This document shows, piece by piece, positions 16,993-26,197 of a DNA stretch of 64,000 nucleotides. The notes under the pieces were generated by a model. The model was given only the letters and a program-made list of their open reading frames with translations. It was not told where the DNA came from and made no database searches. The stretch comes from Arthrobacter sp. C2 (GTDB taxonomy: Bacteria > Actinomycetota > Actinomycetes > Actinomycetales > Micrococcaceae): contig CP042428.1 of assembly GCA_024207135.1 (NCBI GenBank), positions 1,116,001-1,180,000 of the forward strand. The letters run 5' to 3'. The position numbers and the translations under genes are program-made. Numbering within the stretch: position 1 is the first letter of the stretch; every line of letters starts with the position of its first letter.

Positions 16993-18039
16993 TTAGAGAC
17001 CGTTGTCCTCTACAAATTGTCCCACCTTGTCCTGCTTCAAGGCGTCTGCAAAGTCCGAAATCACTGCCATGTCGGGAATGACGATGGACTGGCCATCGGC
17101 GGAACGTCCCGTTCCCTTGTTGGGGAGCGTGAAGAAGTGCATGTCGCTGGAACGCACGTTGGCCATGGTGGTTCCCAGCTTGGCAACCTTGACTGCATCG
17201 AGGGTCTCGTCGACTGCAACATATGGCGCGAATTCCTTGACCGTCTCGGAGATCTTCGCGGGATCCGTCAAAGTTTCCTTGGACATCAAGGTGCTCATGA
17301 CCGCCTTGACGTAAAGCTGCTGGTTGCGCACGCGCTGGTAGTCGCCATCCTTGAACGCGTAGCGTTCACGGACGAATGCCAGTGCTTGGTCGCCATCAAG
17401 GGTCTGCACTCCCTTGGGGAACGTCATGCCCTTGGAGGTTCGTGGGCTGAAAGCGATCGGGTTGTTGATCTGGACTCCGCCGAGCGCGTCGGTAAGTCCC
17501 TTGAACCCTTCGAAGTCAATAGAAGCCACGTGGTCAATACGTGTGTCCAACAAGCCCTCAAGTGTTTGCACGGCCAGCGCCACTCCGCCATAGGCAAAGG
17601 CGGCATTCACTTTCGCCTTGCCGTGCCCCGGAATGTCCAACCAGGTGTCGCGCATGATCGAAGTGACGTAGACACCTTCGCGGTTCGCCGGTATGTGGAC
17701 GAGCATCATGGTGTCAGAACGGCCGCCGTTGGGCAGCGAGGCAAAGTTCTCTTCGCCCTGGTCCTTGGCGCGGGTGTCATTGCCCAGGAGCAGGATGTTG
17801 ACCGCGTCCTTGGCGGCCTCCGCCTTTTGCGGGCGCAGGGTTTCCTCTGGAAATACGTCCGTGAGCTTGGTGGTGTTGTTGTCAAAGCTGCGAGCAAGCG
17901 AGAACAGGTACCCCCCGGCTACGAGAAGTGCAATGAGCACCAAAGACACGGCACCCAACAATATCATTAGACCGGTGCGTTTCTTCTTCTTTGGTGATTC
18001 GTAGCCTGTGTCCTCGAAGGACCCGTTCAGATGTGTCAT
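16993..18039 (-). CDS. LytR-CpsA-Psr (LCP) family protein
   Basis: 348 residues: a KKKKR cytoplasmic start, one transmembrane anchor at about 24-48, and an LCP catalytic domain with LLLGNDTRAKD, RSDTMMLVHIP, SIMRDTWLDIPGHG and FVRERYAF. It should act outside the membrane, attaching a lipid-linked polymer to peptidoglycan. It is a paralogue of the LCP protein at 8507-9562 but is in an operon with the DAK2 gene and recG, where rpmB is usually found. No polymer genes flank it. Confidence 0.93.
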   Translation of the reverse strand: MTHLNGSFEDTGYESPKKKKRTGLMILLGAVSLVLIALLVAGGYLFSLARSFDNNTTKLTDVFPEETLRPQKAEAAKDAVNILLLGNDTRAKDQGEENFASLPNGGRSDTMMLVHIPANREGVYVTSIMRDTWLDIPGHGKAKVNAAFAYGGVALAVQTLEGLLDTRIDHVASIDFEGFKGLTDALGGVQINNPIAFSPRTSKGMTFPKGVQTLDGDQALAFVRERYAFKDGDYQRVRNQQLYVKAVMSTLMSKETLTDPAKISETVKEFAPYVAVDETLDAVKVAKLGTTMANVRSSDMHFFTLPNKGTGRSADGQSIVIPDMAVISDFADALKQDKVGQFVEDNGL

Positions 18040-18104
18040 CCATGCCTCTCTAGCAAATACTCCTTTACATCCTAGTCATGTCCCACGACCGGTAGGCTGT
18101 TTAA

Positions 18105-18656
18105 GTGCCCAGATTGATTTTTAGTAGCCAAGATTCCCATAACTCACAGTCGGCTCCCAGAAAATATACAGCCAGAAAGACCCGTGGAGTTCGGTTTGCC
18201 ACCGTTACGGTCGCCTCGCTCGCGGGATTCCTTGTCCTTTCCGGTTGCGCTTCCATTGCCAACGTCCAGCCCGCGGACGATGCCGGCAACCCGTTGTGTG
18301 CCGAAATGATGGTGGTGCTTCCGCCGGAGATCTCGGACCAGCAAAAGCGCCAGACCAATAGCCAAGCCACCGCAGTGTGGGGCGACCCTGCCCAGTTGGT
18401 GCTGCGTTGCGGGGTCACTCCCCCGCCCCCGTCAACCGATCCATGCGTCAGCGTGAACGGGGTTGACTGGTTGGCCAAGGAAGGCGACGAGGCGTGGACC
18501 TTGACCACCTACGGGAGGATCCCGGCCACCGAATTGGTGTTCGATCCCAACGTGATTCCGTCAAGCACGGTTCTGGCGACCCTATCGTCAGCAGCGTCAA
18601 AGATTCCTGCGGCGCGCACGTGCTCGACTGTGAGCAAGACCGTGGACGTCCCCTAG
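18105..18656 (+). CDS. DUF3515 family lipoprotein
   Basis: 183 residues from a GTG at 18105. A basic stretch (RKYTARKTRGVR) and hydrophobic h-region lead to the lipobox LSGC near residue 48, so a lipid-anchored extracytoplasmic protein is expected. The mature part has four cysteines (PLCAEM, LRCG, DPCVS, RTCST), likely forming disulfides. DUF3515 proteins are regularly found next to ddl in actinobacteria; the function is unknown, but envelope assembly is suggested by that link. It converges with ddl across a shared hairpin. Confidence 0.83.
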   Translation: MPRLIFSSQDSHNSQSAPRKYTARKTRGVRFATVTVASLAGFLVLSGCASIANVQPADDAGNPLCAEMMVVLPPEISDQQKRQTNSQATAVWGDPAQLVLRCGVTPPPPSTDPCVSVNGVDWLAKEGDEAWTLTTYGRIPATELVFDPNVIPSSTVLATLSSAASKIPAARTCSTVSKTVDVP

Positions 18657-18680
18657 CAAAGTTGCTGGAACATGAAAAGA

Positions 18681-18717
18681 GGGGTGTTTAGCCAAGGTCT
18701 ACTTGGTTAAACACCCC
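18681..18717. terminator. Bidirectional terminator between DUF3515 gene and ddl
   Basis: Arms 18681-18696 and 18702-18717 pair over 16 bp with one G-T wobble and a GTCTA loop. It lies between the convergent stops at 18656 and 18738. Confidence 0.8.
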
Positions 18718-18737
18718 ATATTCATTCGGCACGGTTC

Positions 18738-19862
18738 TTAGCGAAGACCAGTCTTGCGGTTCAGTCCGAGGTGGATCAATTCGTCAATGAGTTCCGCGTA
18801 TCCCAACCCGGTTTTGGACCACATGTGCGGGTACATGCTAGACGGGGTGAAGCCGGGCATGGTGTTGATCTCGTTGATGATCCACGTGCCATCCGGCGTG
18901 TAGAAGAAGTCGACACGCGACAGGCCCTCGGCATTCACGGCGTCGAACGCGTCGGCTGCAAGACGACGCACTTCCTCTGTGGCTGCCGCATCAAGGACCG
19001 CGGGGCAGCTGAGTTGAGCGGCAGCCCCGTCAACGTATTTGGCGTCAAAGTCGTAGAAGGTGTGGCCGGAGTTGTCCACCACGATCTCCCCGGGCATCGA
19101 TGCACGTGGCGGCAGAGAGCCTCGTCCCTCAAGGACGCCGCACTCGATTTCGCGACCTACGATGCCCGCTTCCACAATCACCTTTGGATCGTGTATGCGA
19201 GCCGCCTCGATGGCTGCAACAAGTCCATCAGGAGTGTCCACCCGGCTGATGCCCACGGACGAACCTGCACGGGCCGGTTTGACGAATAGCGGGTATTCCA
19301 GCTCATTGACCGATTCCAGGCAGGCAGCTTGGTCGCGTTCCCATTGCTTGTCATGGATGACAACGTAGGGTCCTACCGCGAATCCGGCGGCCTCAAAGAC
19401 CACCTTCATGAAATGCTTGTCCATGCCAATGGCACTGGCGGCAATACCCGAACCCACATAGGGAACGTCCACCATTTCCAGCATTCCCTGCAAGGATCCG
19501 TCCTCGCCGAATGGGCCATGTAGCAAAGGGAACACCAAGTCAATGTCGCCAAGGCTGCGCACGGCGTGCGCTGCATCCGAGGCGAGCAGTTCGTGGCTTC
19601 CCGGCTCGCCCGTCAGGCGCAGGACCTCGTTGCCTGCGGTCACCTCGGGCTTCTGGCTGTTGGCCAGCGACCAGGTGGTGACGTCCTGGTCCACCAGGGT
19701 CCAGGCTCCCTCGCGGGTGATGCCCACTGGCACGACCTCGTACTTGTCGCGGTCGATGGCTTCAAGAACGCCGGCGGCGGTGACGCAGCTGACCGGGTGT
19801 TCGGATGAGCGACCGCCAAAGAGCAGCATCACCCGGGGCTTGTGGTTGTTCACTTGACTCAT
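18738..19862 (-). CDS. ddl: D-alanine--D-alanine ligase
   Basis: 374 residues. LFGGRSSEHPVSCVTA at the N-terminus and a C-terminal ATP-grasp domain ending in INEINTMPGFTPSSMYP are diagnostic of Ddl. GPFGEDGSLQGML carries the serine of the omega region. It joins two D-Ala residues for peptidoglycan precursors in the cytoplasm. The ATG overlaps the gpsA stop (ATGA, 19859-19862), and plsC precedes gpsA, so this is one envelope-precursor operon. Confidence 0.96.
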   Translation of the reverse strand: MSQVNNHKPRVMLLFGGRSSEHPVSCVTAAGVLEAIDRDKYEVVPVGITREGAWTLVDQDVTTWSLANSQKPEVTAGNEVLRLTGEPGSHELLASDAAHAVRSLGDIDLVFPLLHGPFGEDGSLQGMLEMVDVPYVGSGIAASAIGMDKHFMKVVFEAAGFAVGPYVVIHDKQWERDQAACLESVNELEYPLFVKPARAGSSVGISRVDTPDGLVAAIEAARIHDPKVIVEAGIVGREIECGVLEGRGSLPPRASMPGEIVVDNSGHTFYDFDAKYVDGAAAQLSCPAVLDAAATEEVRRLAADAFDAVNAEGLSRVDFFYTPDGTWIINEINTMPGFTPSSMYPHMWSKTGLGYAELIDELIHLGLNRKTGLR

Positions 19863-20890
19863 TTGAGTTCACCTTCAGACTTTAATTGACGCCCCAGCAG
19901 GCGTGCTCCCATGTTCTCCACGCTCAGCGTGCCTTCCAGAACCATGACCACGGCCTCGGTAATGGGTACTTCTACGTCGTGGCGCGTCGCGAGGTCCAAC
20001 ACGGCCCGCCCCGACTTGATGCCTTCGGCGGTCTGCGACATGCGGTCGTTGACCTCGTCCAGGTAAAGGCCCTGGCCCAATAGCCGGCCCGCGGTGTTGT
20101 TGCGCGAGAGCGAGGATGAGCAGGTAGCGACCAGGTCACCCAGGCCGGCAAGGCCGGAAAGGGTTTCATAGCTTCCACCAAGCGCCAAGGCGAGGCGCGT
20201 GGTCTCGGCAAGGCCACGGGTAATGATTGAGGACTTGGTGTTGTCGCCCATGCCCAGTCCGTCGCAGATGCCTACGGCCAAGGCAATGACGTTCTTGGCA
20301 ATGCCCCCGATTTCAACGCCAATGACGTCGGTGTTGGTGTATGGGCGGAAGTAGTCAGTGGAGCAGAGCGTGGCTATCCACGTGGCCGTCTCGATGTCGG
20401 TGCAGGCCACAACCGAGGCTGTTGGCTGCTTGCGTGCGATTTCCATGGCCAGGTTGGGTCCCGAAAGGACCGCGATTTGTTCAGGGGAAATTTCCACCTC
20501 GGCGGAGATCACTTCGCTCATGCGGGCATCGGTGTCGCGTTCAAGGCCCTTCATCAGGGACATGAGCACCGCGTCGGGTTCCAGGAATTCCTTGAAGGAA
20601 CGCAGTTGCTCGCGCAGGCTTTGGGCCGGGACTGCCAGGACCACCAGTTCGGCGCGCGCAAGGACCTCGGCGGTGCTGGATGACGAGGTGATGTTGCCGG
20701 GGAGCTTCGTTTCGCGCAGGTAGCGGGAGTTGGTGTGGCGCGTATTGATCTCAGCCGCCACCTCGTCGCGACGGGCCCAAATCATGACCTCAGTGCCTGC
20801 ATCGGCTCCGGAGTCGGCAAGCACCTTGGCAAAGGTGGTCCCCCAGCTTCCGGCGCCCATGACGGCAATCTTGCTTGGTGCGGGCCTCAT
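19859..20890 (-). CDS. gpsA: NAD(P)+ glycerol-3-phosphate dehydrogenase
   Basis: 343 residues. GAGSWGTTFAKVLAD is the N-terminal dinucleotide-binding motif, and GGIAKNVIALAVGICDG carries the catalytic Lys of GpsA. It reduces dihydroxyacetone phosphate to sn-glycerol-3-phosphate, feeding PlsC-type lipid synthesis and, in this organism, probably CDP-glycerol through TagD. It starts directly after plsC with no spacer and overlaps ddl by four bases. Confidence 0.96.
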   Translation of the reverse strand: MRPAPSKIAVMGAGSWGTTFAKVLADSGADAGTEVMIWARRDEVAAEINTRHTNSRYLRETKLPGNITSSSSTAEVLARAELVVLAVPAQSLREQLRSFKEFLEPDAVLMSLMKGLERDTDARMSEVISAEVEISPEQIAVLSGPNLAMEIARKQPTASVVACTDIETATWIATLCSTDYFRPYTNTDVIGVEIGGIAKNVIALAVGICDGLGMGDNTKSSIITRGLAETTRLALALGGSYETLSGLAGLGDLVATCSSSLSRNNTAGRLLGQGLYLDEVNDRMSQTAEGIKSGRAVLDLATRHDVEVPITEAVVMVLEGTLSVENMGARLLGRQLKSEGELK

Positions 20891-21658
20891 CTATTTGTCC
20901 TTTGTTTCGTTCGTCGGGGCCCCGTTGTCGAAATTGCGGCCCTGGGCGGCCTGGCCGTGGTCCGCCGGATCCCAAAGGACCTCCGGTGGATTCTGGCCAC
21001 GCAAGACGCCCACATCCTTGGCAATGGCTCGCATGATCCGTTCGGTGGCCTCGAGGAGGACTGTTCGGGTCAAGGGGACATCCCGCAAGTCGTCAAGGTC
21101 GACAGGATCCCCGGCCATGACCGTTACCCGCTTGCGGGGAAAGAGCTTCAGACCCTTGGCATAGCGGGGGAACAATTCCTGGGCACCCCAGTGCGCCATC
21201 GGAATAACGGGAGCACCGGTCTGCAGGGCCAGCCGCGCAGCACCGGTGTGCCCACGCATGGGCCACAGGTCCGGATCCCGGGTCAAGGTGCCCTCGGCGT
21301 AAATGACGATGACGCCGTGGGCATCAAGTACCTCACGTGCGGCCTTCAGCGACTGGGATGCTCCTGCGGAGGTGCGGGCCACGGGAACCTGTCCGGTGTT
21401 GCGCAGGATCGTGCCGAGCACCGGCACCTTGAACAAGGATTCCTTGGCCAGGTACCGCGGGTAGCGCTTGGAGCTGTAGATCGCGTGGCCCACGACCAGC
21501 GGATCGATTTCCGTGACGTGGTTCGGGCACAAGATGAACCCGCCTTCGGGGAGCTTGTCGAAGTCCCGCCACGTTCGGCTGATCATGAGGTTCATGACCG
21601 GCCGAACGATTCCGGCCGCTATTGCAAACGCGGTTTTTGTACCGCGAGATTCTTTCAT
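20891..21658 (-). CDS. plsC: 1-acyl-sn-glycerol-3-phosphate acyltransferase
   Basis: 255 residues from the ATG at 21658 (an alternative start at 21691 would overlap murA by 14 bases). NHVTEID is the HX4D catalytic motif and YAEGTLTRD the EGTR-like acceptor-binding block of PlsC. It adds the second acyl chain to make phosphatidic acid at the membrane. It lies between murA and gpsA on one strand. The C-terminal ~30 residues are polar and not part of the fold. Confidence 0.92.
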   Translation of the reverse strand: MKESRGTKTAFAIAAGIVRPVMNLMISRTWRDFDKLPEGGFILCPNHVTEIDPLVVGHAIYSSKRYPRYLAKESLFKVPVLGTILRNTGQVPVARTSAGASQSLKAAREVLDAHGVIVIYAEGTLTRDPDLWPMRGHTGAARLALQTGAPVIPMAHWGAQELFPRYAKGLKLFPRKRVTVMAGDPVDLDDLRDVPLTRTVLLEATERIMRAIAKDVGVLRGQNPPEVLWDPADHGQAAQGRNFDNGAPTNETKDK

Positions 21659-21677
21659 GCAAGTCAGCCTATGCGGA

Positions 21678-23006
21678 TCAGGCGATTTCATTCATCTCGA
21701 CGCGCGCACCCAAGTCAGTGAGCTTGTCCATGAACTTTTCGTACCCGCGGTTGATCAGTTCGATCCCGGTGACGTGGCTCGTGCCTTCGGCAGCGAGCGC
21801 GGCAATCAGGTGCGAGAATCCGCCCCGCAGGTCCGGGATGTCAATGTCAGCGCCAACCAGCGGGGTCGGCCCGGTGATCACGGCGGAGTGCTGGAAGTTG
21901 CGCTGGCCGAAACGGCACGGGATCGCGCCGAGGCATTCGCTGTGCAGTTGGACGCGGGCGCCCATTTCCACCAAGGCGTTGGTGAAGCCGAAACGGTTCT
22001 CATACACGGTTTCGTGGATGATCGAAACGCCGGTGGCCTGGGTCAGCGCCACAACGAGGGGTTGCTGCCAGTCGGTCATGAAGCCCGGGTGCACGTCTGT
22101 TTCCAGGATGAGCGGCTTGAGCTCCCCGCCCGGGTGGAAGAAGCGGATTCCGCCATCGGTGACCTCGAACTCGCCACCGATCTGGCGGTAGGTGTGAAGG
22201 AAGGCGGTCAGGTCGCGCTGCGCTGCGCCTTCGACGTAGATGTCGCCCTTGGTGACCAATGCGGCGGATGCCCAGGAGGCGGACTCGTTGCGATCGGGCA
22301 GTGCCTTGTGGTTGTAGCCACTGAGGCGTTCGACACCGATGATGCGAATGACGCGGTCGCGGCCGACCGTGATGATGGCGCCCATTTTTTGGAGCAAGGA
22401 GATGAGGTCAAGGATTTCCGGCTCAATGGCCGCGTTTTCGACCTCGGTGGTGCCCTTGGCGCGCACGGCGGTCAGCAGCACCTGTTCGGTGGCGCCAACG
22501 CTCGGGTATGGCAGGGAGATCTTGGCACCGGTCAGCCCGTGCGGTGCCCGGATGCTCGTGCCCAGCGGGCCGGCCTTGTCGATCTCGGCTCCGAAGTGGC
22601 GAAGCACATCAAGGTGGAAATCGATGGGGCGGTCGCCGATCTTGCAACCACCGAGGTTGGGGATCAGTGCCTCGCCCAGGCTGTGCAGCAGGGGGCCGCA
22701 GAAGAGGATTGGGATGCGGGAGTCCCCAGCATGGGTATCGATCTCATTGCTCGTGGCGGTCTTGGTCCCGCTGGGGTCCATGGTCAGGTCGCCCGTGGCC
22801 TCGTCCTTGGTCACGGTGACACCGTGGATCTTCAGAAGGCTGGTGACAACGGCAACGTCCTTGATTTCCGGGACGTTGCGCAAGACAGAGGGTGAATCCC
22901 CCAAAAGAGCCGCGACCATGGCTTTGGGAACCAGGTTCTTGGCACCCCTGACGGTCACTTTTCCCTTGAGTGGCACGCCACCATGAATCGTTAGGACTTT
23001 CGCCAT
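21678..23006 (-). CDS. murA: UDP-N-acetylglucosamine 1-carboxyvinyltransferase
   Basis: 442 residues, the EPSP-synthase-like fold. GAKNLVPKAM near 21-30 has the Lys-Asn pair, and GGCKIGDRP around 117 contains the catalytic, fosfomycin-reactive Cys. MurA catalyses the first committed step of peptidoglycan synthesis. The motif is KIGDRP instead of the common AIGARP but retains the key Cys and Arg. It heads the leftward set murA-plsC-gpsA-ddl. Confidence 0.95.
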   Translation of the reverse strand: MAKVLTIHGGVPLKGKVTVRGAKNLVPKAMVAALLGDSPSVLRNVPEIKDVAVVTSLLKIHGVTVTKDEATGDLTMDPSGTKTATSNEIDTHAGDSRIPILFCGPLLHSLGEALIPNLGGCKIGDRPIDFHLDVLRHFGAEIDKAGPLGTSIRAPHGLTGAKISLPYPSVGATEQVLLTAVRAKGTTEVENAAIEPEILDLISLLQKMGAIITVGRDRVIRIIGVERLSGYNHKALPDRNESASWASAALVTKGDIYVEGAAQRDLTAFLHTYRQIGGEFEVTDGGIRFFHPGGELKPLILETDVHPGFMTDWQQPLVVALTQATGVSIIHETVYENRFGFTNALVEMGARVQLHSECLGAIPCRFGQRNFQHSAVITGPTPLVGADIDIPDLRGGFSHLIAALAAEGTSHVTGIELINRGYEKFMDKLTDLGARVEMNEIA

Positions 23007-23070
23007 GAACTTAAGAACCTCACCACAATTGTTTGGCCTTCGAAACCGAAGGTAAGACTAAGCAAGCATA

Positions 23071-23095
23071 CAGCCCCCGACATTGCCGGGGGCTG
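23071..23095 (-). terminator. Terminator-like hairpin after leuD
   Basis: CAGCCCCCG (23071-23079) and CGGGGGCTG (23087-23095) form a 9-bp stem with a 7-nt loop. On the minus strand a moderately T-rich TATGCTTGCTT follows. It lies ~120 nt past the leuD stop and upstream of murA. Confidence 0.65.
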
Positions 23096-23215
23096 CATGG
23101 AAGGTGTAACGCCGGTCGCGTCTCAGGGCGTCAGACCTGCCGGATCCACCGCATTCCGCCGGTGATCAGCGACTATGAGCGGAACATGAGAGCCGGTTAC
23201 GCGGTGAGCTAATAC

Positions 23216-23818
23216 TCAGGAGTAACGTGCCGGCAAGGTAGTTGGCTTGAAGGCCGGACGCTGGGCTTCAAAGGCCGTAACCTCTTCCTCATGCTGGAGG
23301 GTCAGGCCGATATCATCGAGCCCCTCCATCAGGCGCCAGCGGGTGTAATCGTCAATGGCGAACGGGGCAATGATCGATCCGCACGTGACCGTACGTGCCT
23401 CGAGGTCAACCGTGACCTCGGTGCCGGGATGGTTCTCGATTTCCTTCCAGATCAATTCGATGTCGCTCTGGGCAACCTCGGCGGCTACCAATCCCTGTTT
23501 GCCGGAGTTTCCGCGGAAGATATCAGCGAAGCGCGACGAAAGGACTGCCTTGAAGCCGTAGTCCTTCAGGGCCCACACCGCATGTTCGCGGGAAGACCCG
23601 GTGCCGAAGTCGGGGCCGGCCACCAGGACGGAGCCCTTGGAGAACGGCTCCTGGTTCAGGATGAAGGCAGAGTCCTTGCGCCAGCCGGCAAACAGGGCGT
23701 CCTCAAAACCGGTGCGTGTGATGCGCTTGAGGTAGACCGCCGGGATGATTTGGTCGGTATCAACATTGCTTTGGCGCAGCGGGACGCCGATTCCGGTATG
23801 GGTGGTGATTTTCTCCAT
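23216..23818 (-). CDS. leuD: 3-isopropylmalate dehydratase small subunit
   Basis: 200 residues. [15 protein letters not shown] near 18-32 and [17 protein letters not shown] near 71-87 are LeuD signatures. With LeuC it isomerises 2-isopropylmalate to 3-isopropylmalate in leucine synthesis. It starts nine bases after the leuC stop, so the subunits are co-translated. leuB is unlinked, at 36906-37964. Confidence 0.96.
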   Translation of the reverse strand: MEKITTHTGIGVPLRQSNVDTDQIIPAVYLKRITRTGFEDALFAGWRKDSAFILNQEPFSKGSVLVAGPDFGTGSSREHAVWALKDYGFKAVLSSRFADIFRGNSGKQGLVAAEVAQSDIELIWKEIENHPGTEVTVDLEARTVTCGSIIAPFAIDDYTRWRLMEGLDDIGLTLQHEEEVTAFEAQRPAFKPTTLPARYS

Positions 23819-23827
23819 GATGAATCC

Positions 23828-25285
23828 TTAGGCTGCTTTTGCGGACGCGGCAGGGGCATCCAAGTCGGACGGCGAGGACAAGGTCCCCCGGATGGCAGTG
23901 GCCGCGGCGACAAGCGGGGAGACCAAGTGGGTGCGGCCCCCCTTGCCCTGGCGACCCTCGAAGTTGCGGTTGGACGTGGAAGCGCAACGCTCCCCCTCCG
24001 CGAGCTGGTCCGGGTTCATGCCCAAGCACATGGAGCATCCGGCAAAACGCCATTCGGCACCAAAGTCCTTGAAGATCTTGTCCAGGCCCTCGGCCTCGGC
24101 CTCGAGGCGAACACGCGCGGAACCCGGGACCACGATCATCCGGATCTCGGGGTCCTTTTCCCGACCCTGAATGATCGCGGCGGCCGCACGGAGGTCTTCC
24201 ATCCGGCTGTTGGTGCAGGAACCCAGGAAGACGGTGTCCACCCGGATCTCCTTCATGGGCGTCCCGGCCTTCAGGTCCATGTACTCCAGCGCACGCTCGC
24301 AGGCCGCACGGGCATTCTCGTCCTCGAAGTCTTCGGGGGCCGGCACGGTCTCCGAAAGTGAGACTCCCTGGCCCGGGTTGGTGCCCCACGTGACGAAGGG
24401 CTCCAAGGTATCGGCATCCAGGAACACCTCGGCGTCAAAGCTTGCACCCTCATCGGTTGCCAGCGTGTCCCATTCGGCCACGGCGGAGTCCCAGTCGGCA
24501 CCCTGCGGTGCGTGCGGGCGGCCCTTGAGATATTCATAGGTGGTTGCATCCGGTGCGATCATACCGGCGCGGGCGCCCGCCTCGATCGACATGTTGCAAA
24601 TGGTCATGCGGGCGTCCATGGAAAGCGCACGAATGGCCGAACCCCGGTATTCCAGGACATAGCCTTGTCCGCCGCCGGTGCCAATTTTGGCGATCACGGC
24701 CAGAATGATGTCCTTAGCGGTCACACCCGGCTTCAGTGTTCCCTCGACGTTGATCGACATGGTCTTGAAAGGCTTCAAGGACAACGACTGGGTCGCCATC
24801 ACGTGCTCGACCTCGGAGGTTCCGATGCCGAACGCCAGGGCACCAAAGGCACCATGGGTCGAGGTGTGCGAGTCGCCACAGACGACCGTCATTCCCGGCT
24901 GGGTCAGGCCCAGCTGGGGTCCGACCACGTGGACAATGCCTTGTTCCTTGTCACCGAGGGAGTGCAGGCGCACGCCGAACTCGGCGCAGTTCTTGCGCAG
25001 GGTCTCGATCTGCGTGCGGCTGGTCAGGTCGGCAATCGGCTTGTCAATGTCCAGCGTCGGGGTGTTGTGGTCCTCGGTGGCGATCGTCAGGTCGGGTCGG
25101 CGCAACGGGCGCCCGGCGAGGCGAAGGCCCTCGAATGCCTGCGGGGAAGTCACCTCGTGAACCAGGTGCAGGTCGATATAGATCAGGTCGGGCTGGCGCG
25201 CAGCGCCTGCCCCGTCTCCCTTGCGCACCACGTGCGCGTTCCATACTTTTTCGGCCAGCGTCTGTGCTGCCTGGTGTGCGGCCAT
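23828..25285 (-). CDS. leuC: 3-isopropylmalate dehydratase large subunit
   Basis: 485 residues from the ATG at 25285, chosen because AGGGAG lies six bases before it; the upstream GTG at 25300 would place that site inside the gene. The [4Fe-4S] cysteines are in FLGSCTNSR and CSMCLGMN, as in aconitase-family enzymes, and [16 protein letters not shown] is a substrate-binding block. It works with LeuD. The promoter faces ltbR across a 112-nt gap that holds a candidate operator. Confidence 0.97.
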   Translation of the reverse strand: MAAHQAAQTLAEKVWNAHVVRKGDGAGAARQPDLIYIDLHLVHEVTSPQAFEGLRLAGRPLRRPDLTIATEDHNTPTLDIDKPIADLTSRTQIETLRKNCAEFGVRLHSLGDKEQGIVHVVGPQLGLTQPGMTVVCGDSHTSTHGAFGALAFGIGTSEVEHVMATQSLSLKPFKTMSINVEGTLKPGVTAKDIILAVIAKIGTGGGQGYVLEYRGSAIRALSMDARMTICNMSIEAGARAGMIAPDATTYEYLKGRPHAPQGADWDSAVAEWDTLATDEGASFDAEVFLDADTLEPFVTWGTNPGQGVSLSETVPAPEDFEDENARAACERALEYMDLKAGTPMKEIRVDTVFLGSCTNSRMEDLRAAAAIIQGREKDPEIRMIVVPGSARVRLEAEAEGLDKIFKDFGAEWRFAGCSMCLGMNPDQLAEGERCASTSNRNFEGRQGKGGRTHLVSPLVAAATAIRGTLSSPSDLDAPAASAKAA

Positions 25286-25367
25286 GACCGACTCCCTCAC
25301 TTGATTAAAATCCTATGTCTCAACTGTTCCATCGCAACCCTCGTAATATCCACTACACGGACTTGCA

Positions 25368-25382
25368 TCTCAAATAGTGAGA
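25368..25382. promoter_or_regulatory. Candidate LtbR operator in the leuC-ltbR intergenic region
   Basis: TCTCA-AATAG-TGAGA is a perfect 5-5-5 inverted repeat lying 15 bases before the ltbR ATG and between the divergent promoters. A second half-site-like TCTCAAC occurs near 25318. IclR-type LtbR/NdgR regulators are known to bind this intergenic region in other actinobacteria; binding to this site is inferred. Confidence 0.55.
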
Positions 25383-25397
25383 CTGCAATATCAAACT

Positions 25398-26117
25398 ATG
25401 GACACATCAAGTGGCGTTGGCGTCATCGACAAAGCGGCCCTCATCCTCAATGCCCTTGAAGCGGGGCCCACCTCCCTGGCCCAGCTCGTATCACTGACCA
25501 ATATTTCGAGGCCCACCGTGCACCGCCTGGCACAAGCCTTGGTCCACCACCGGTTGGTGGGCAAGGACATCCACGGCAGGTTCGTGCTGGGCGGTCGTCT
25601 CGTCGAGCTGGCCTCGGCGGCCGGTGAGGACCGCCTGATAGCCGCGGCCGGCCCGCTGCTGCTCCAATTGCGCGACTCCACAGGCGAAAGCACCCAGGTG
25701 TTCCGCCGGCAGGGAGACTACCGCGTGTGTGTGGCCTCAGCCGAACGTCCCGTTGGCTTGCGGGACACCATTCCCGTAGGAACCCAGCTTTCCATGAAAG
25801 CCGGTTCTGCCGCCCAGGTCCTGCTCGCGTGGGAGGACCACGAACGTTTGTTGGATGGGCTGCACGGAGCCCGGTTCACCCCTACCATTCTTGCCGGAGT
25901 CCGGCGCCGCGGTTGGGCCCAAAGTCTCGGTGAGCGTGAGCCCGGAGTGGCTTCGGTCTCGGCGCCCGTCCGAGGGCCTTCGGGTCGTGTCATCGCCGCG
26001 GTTTCCATGTCCGGACCGATCGAACGTCTTTCCCGCCAACCGGGCCGGGCGCACCAGGAAGTGGTGGTCCAGACGGCCAATGCCCTGAGTGACGCACTTC
26101 GCAAGACCGGCGATTAG
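25398..26117 (+). CDS. ltbR: IclR-family regulator of leucine genes (LtbR/NdgR type)
   Basis: 239 residues from the ATG at 25398; an upstream GTG at 25377 would lie within the candidate operator. SSGVGVIDKAALILNALE and the HTH SRPTVHRLAQALVHHRLV fit the IclR DNA-binding domain, followed by the ligand-binding domain. The position, divergent from leuCD, is the conserved context of LtbR (Corynebacterium) and NdgR (Streptomyces), which control leuCD and other amino-acid genes. Autoregulation from the shared region is likely. Confidence 0.9.
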   Translation: MDTSSGVGVIDKAALILNALEAGPTSLAQLVSLTNISRPTVHRLAQALVHHRLVGKDIHGRFVLGGRLVELASAAGEDRLIAAAGPLLLQLRDSTGESTQVFRRQGDYRVCVASAERPVGLRDTIPVGTQLSMKAGSAAQVLLAWEDHERLLDGLHGARFTPTILAGVRRRGWAQSLGEREPGVASVSAPVRGPSGRVIAAVSMSGPIERLSRQPGRAHQEVVVQTANALSDALRKTGD

Positions 26118-26197
26118 CAACGATGCCCGTCTGCAAGAGGGCTGTACCTTAATGCCTGGGCATGTACGTCATTGGGAGATTTACGAGGCCTGCCCGC

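Noticed and set aside
21513-22895. 460-codon plus-strand frame opposite murA
   Set aside because: Gly/Asp-rich translation typical of the antisense of a GC-rich gene; murA is certain.
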